Below are positions 6,428 to 6,578 of a stretch of DNA of 6,578 nt, in pieces; the stretch's first letter is position 1, and the number at the start of each line of letters is the position of its first letter. Both the position numbers and the translations under genes were made by a program. Source of the DNA: UKL13-2 sp043793345 (lineage in GTDB: Bacteria; Pseudomonadota; Gammaproteobacteria; Burkholderiales; Usitatibacteraceae); NCBI GenBank assembly GCA_043793345.1, contig JAYVXF010000119.1, forward strand, positions 1 through 6,578, in the 5' to 3' direction. A model generated the notes under the pieces. The model was not told the origin of the DNA. It worked only from the letters and a program-made list of their open reading frames with translations, and did no database searches.

Positions 6428-6456
6428 GATTTAAAAAATTGGTTTGGAGATACTGG

Positions 6457-6495
6457 CGGGCCGGCGACAAGTTAAGCTACAAAATCGACGGCCCG
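6457..6495 (-). repeat. Inverted repeat (hairpin) between acpP and fabF
   Basis: CGGGCCG at 6457-6463 is the exact reverse complement of 6489-6495, with 25 bases between. In minus-strand RNA it forms a 7-bp all-GC stem starting about 9 nt after the acpP stop. No U-tract follows, so it is not a full terminator. It could stabilise the 3' end of an abundant acpP mRNA or cause partial termination so that acpP is made in excess of fabF. Role inferred. Confidence 0.5.
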
Positions 6496-6504
6496 TAAGA
6501 CGAA

Positions 6505-6578
6505 TTACTTCTTCAAATTCGCGTTGATGAAGTCGATGGCCTGTTGCACATTCGTGATCTTTTCTGCAGCCTCATCAG
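6505..6578 (-). CDS. acpP: Acyl carrier protein (C-terminal 23 residues, start outside window)
   Basis: The visible end of the frame reads DEAAEKITNVQQAIDFINAN followed by LKK and a TAA stop (6505-6507). This matches the last helix of bacterial AcpP, including the ITNVQQAIDFI helix core. The phosphopantetheine-bearing serine lies upstream and is outside the window. AcpP carries growing acyl chains in fatty-acid synthesis; its position directly before fabF is conserved across proteobacteria and supports the call despite the short fragment. Confidence 0.94.
   Translation of the reverse strand, partial: DEAAEKITNVQQAIDFINANLKK

Noticed and set aside
5991..6434. 147-codon plus-strand open frame opposite fabF
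   Set aside because: Antisense to the conserved N-terminal third of fabF, with no domain of its own.

Overview
This window looks like chromosomal DNA from a betaproteobacterium or a close gammaproteobacterial relative. The evidence is the minus-strand gene order acpP-fabF-mltG-tmk-holB-pilZ, with tatD further along. This matches the conserved proteobacterial acpP/fabF/tmk/holB neighbourhood, and a type IV pilus pilZ next to holB is known from Pseudomonas-like and betaproteobacterial genomes. Base composition looks moderately GC-rich (not counted). I cannot name a genus.

Layout from left to right. Positions 1-408 (+) hold the C-terminal part of a protein with 23-residue repeats and a peptidoglycan-binding domain. 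Positions 409-699 have no gene. They hold a strong, near-symmetric intrinsic terminator (471-498), a striking 15-bp perfect inverted repeat (531-596) and a weaker GC hairpin (657-685). tatD lies on the minus strand (700-1473). A 55-bp divergent promoter region follows (1474-1528), and then a LOG/TIGR00730-family phosphoribohydrolase gene on the plus strand (1529-2143). That gene converges on pilZ with only 11 bp between the stop codons. From 2155 to the right edge everything is on the minus strand and tightly packed: pilZ, holB, tmk (tmk and holB overlap by ATGA), mltG, fabF and the last 23 codons of acpP.

The minus-strand block reads as one operon transcribed from acpP leftwards. It links the fatty-acid carrier protein and condensing enzyme (acpP, fabF), peptidoglycan strand termination (mltG), dTTP supply and the clamp loader for DNA replication (tmk, holB) and type IV pilus assembly (pilZ). 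This is a housekeeping combination of envelope growth and chromosome replication.

I found no defence system, mobile element, CRISPR array, tRNA or rRNA. The points most worth a second look are the 55-bp divergent region, where both -10 boxes sit so close to the ATGs that both mRNAs could be leaderless, the unexplained inverted repeat downstream of tatD, and the LOG gene placed between pilZ and tatD, which are neighbours in related genomes.
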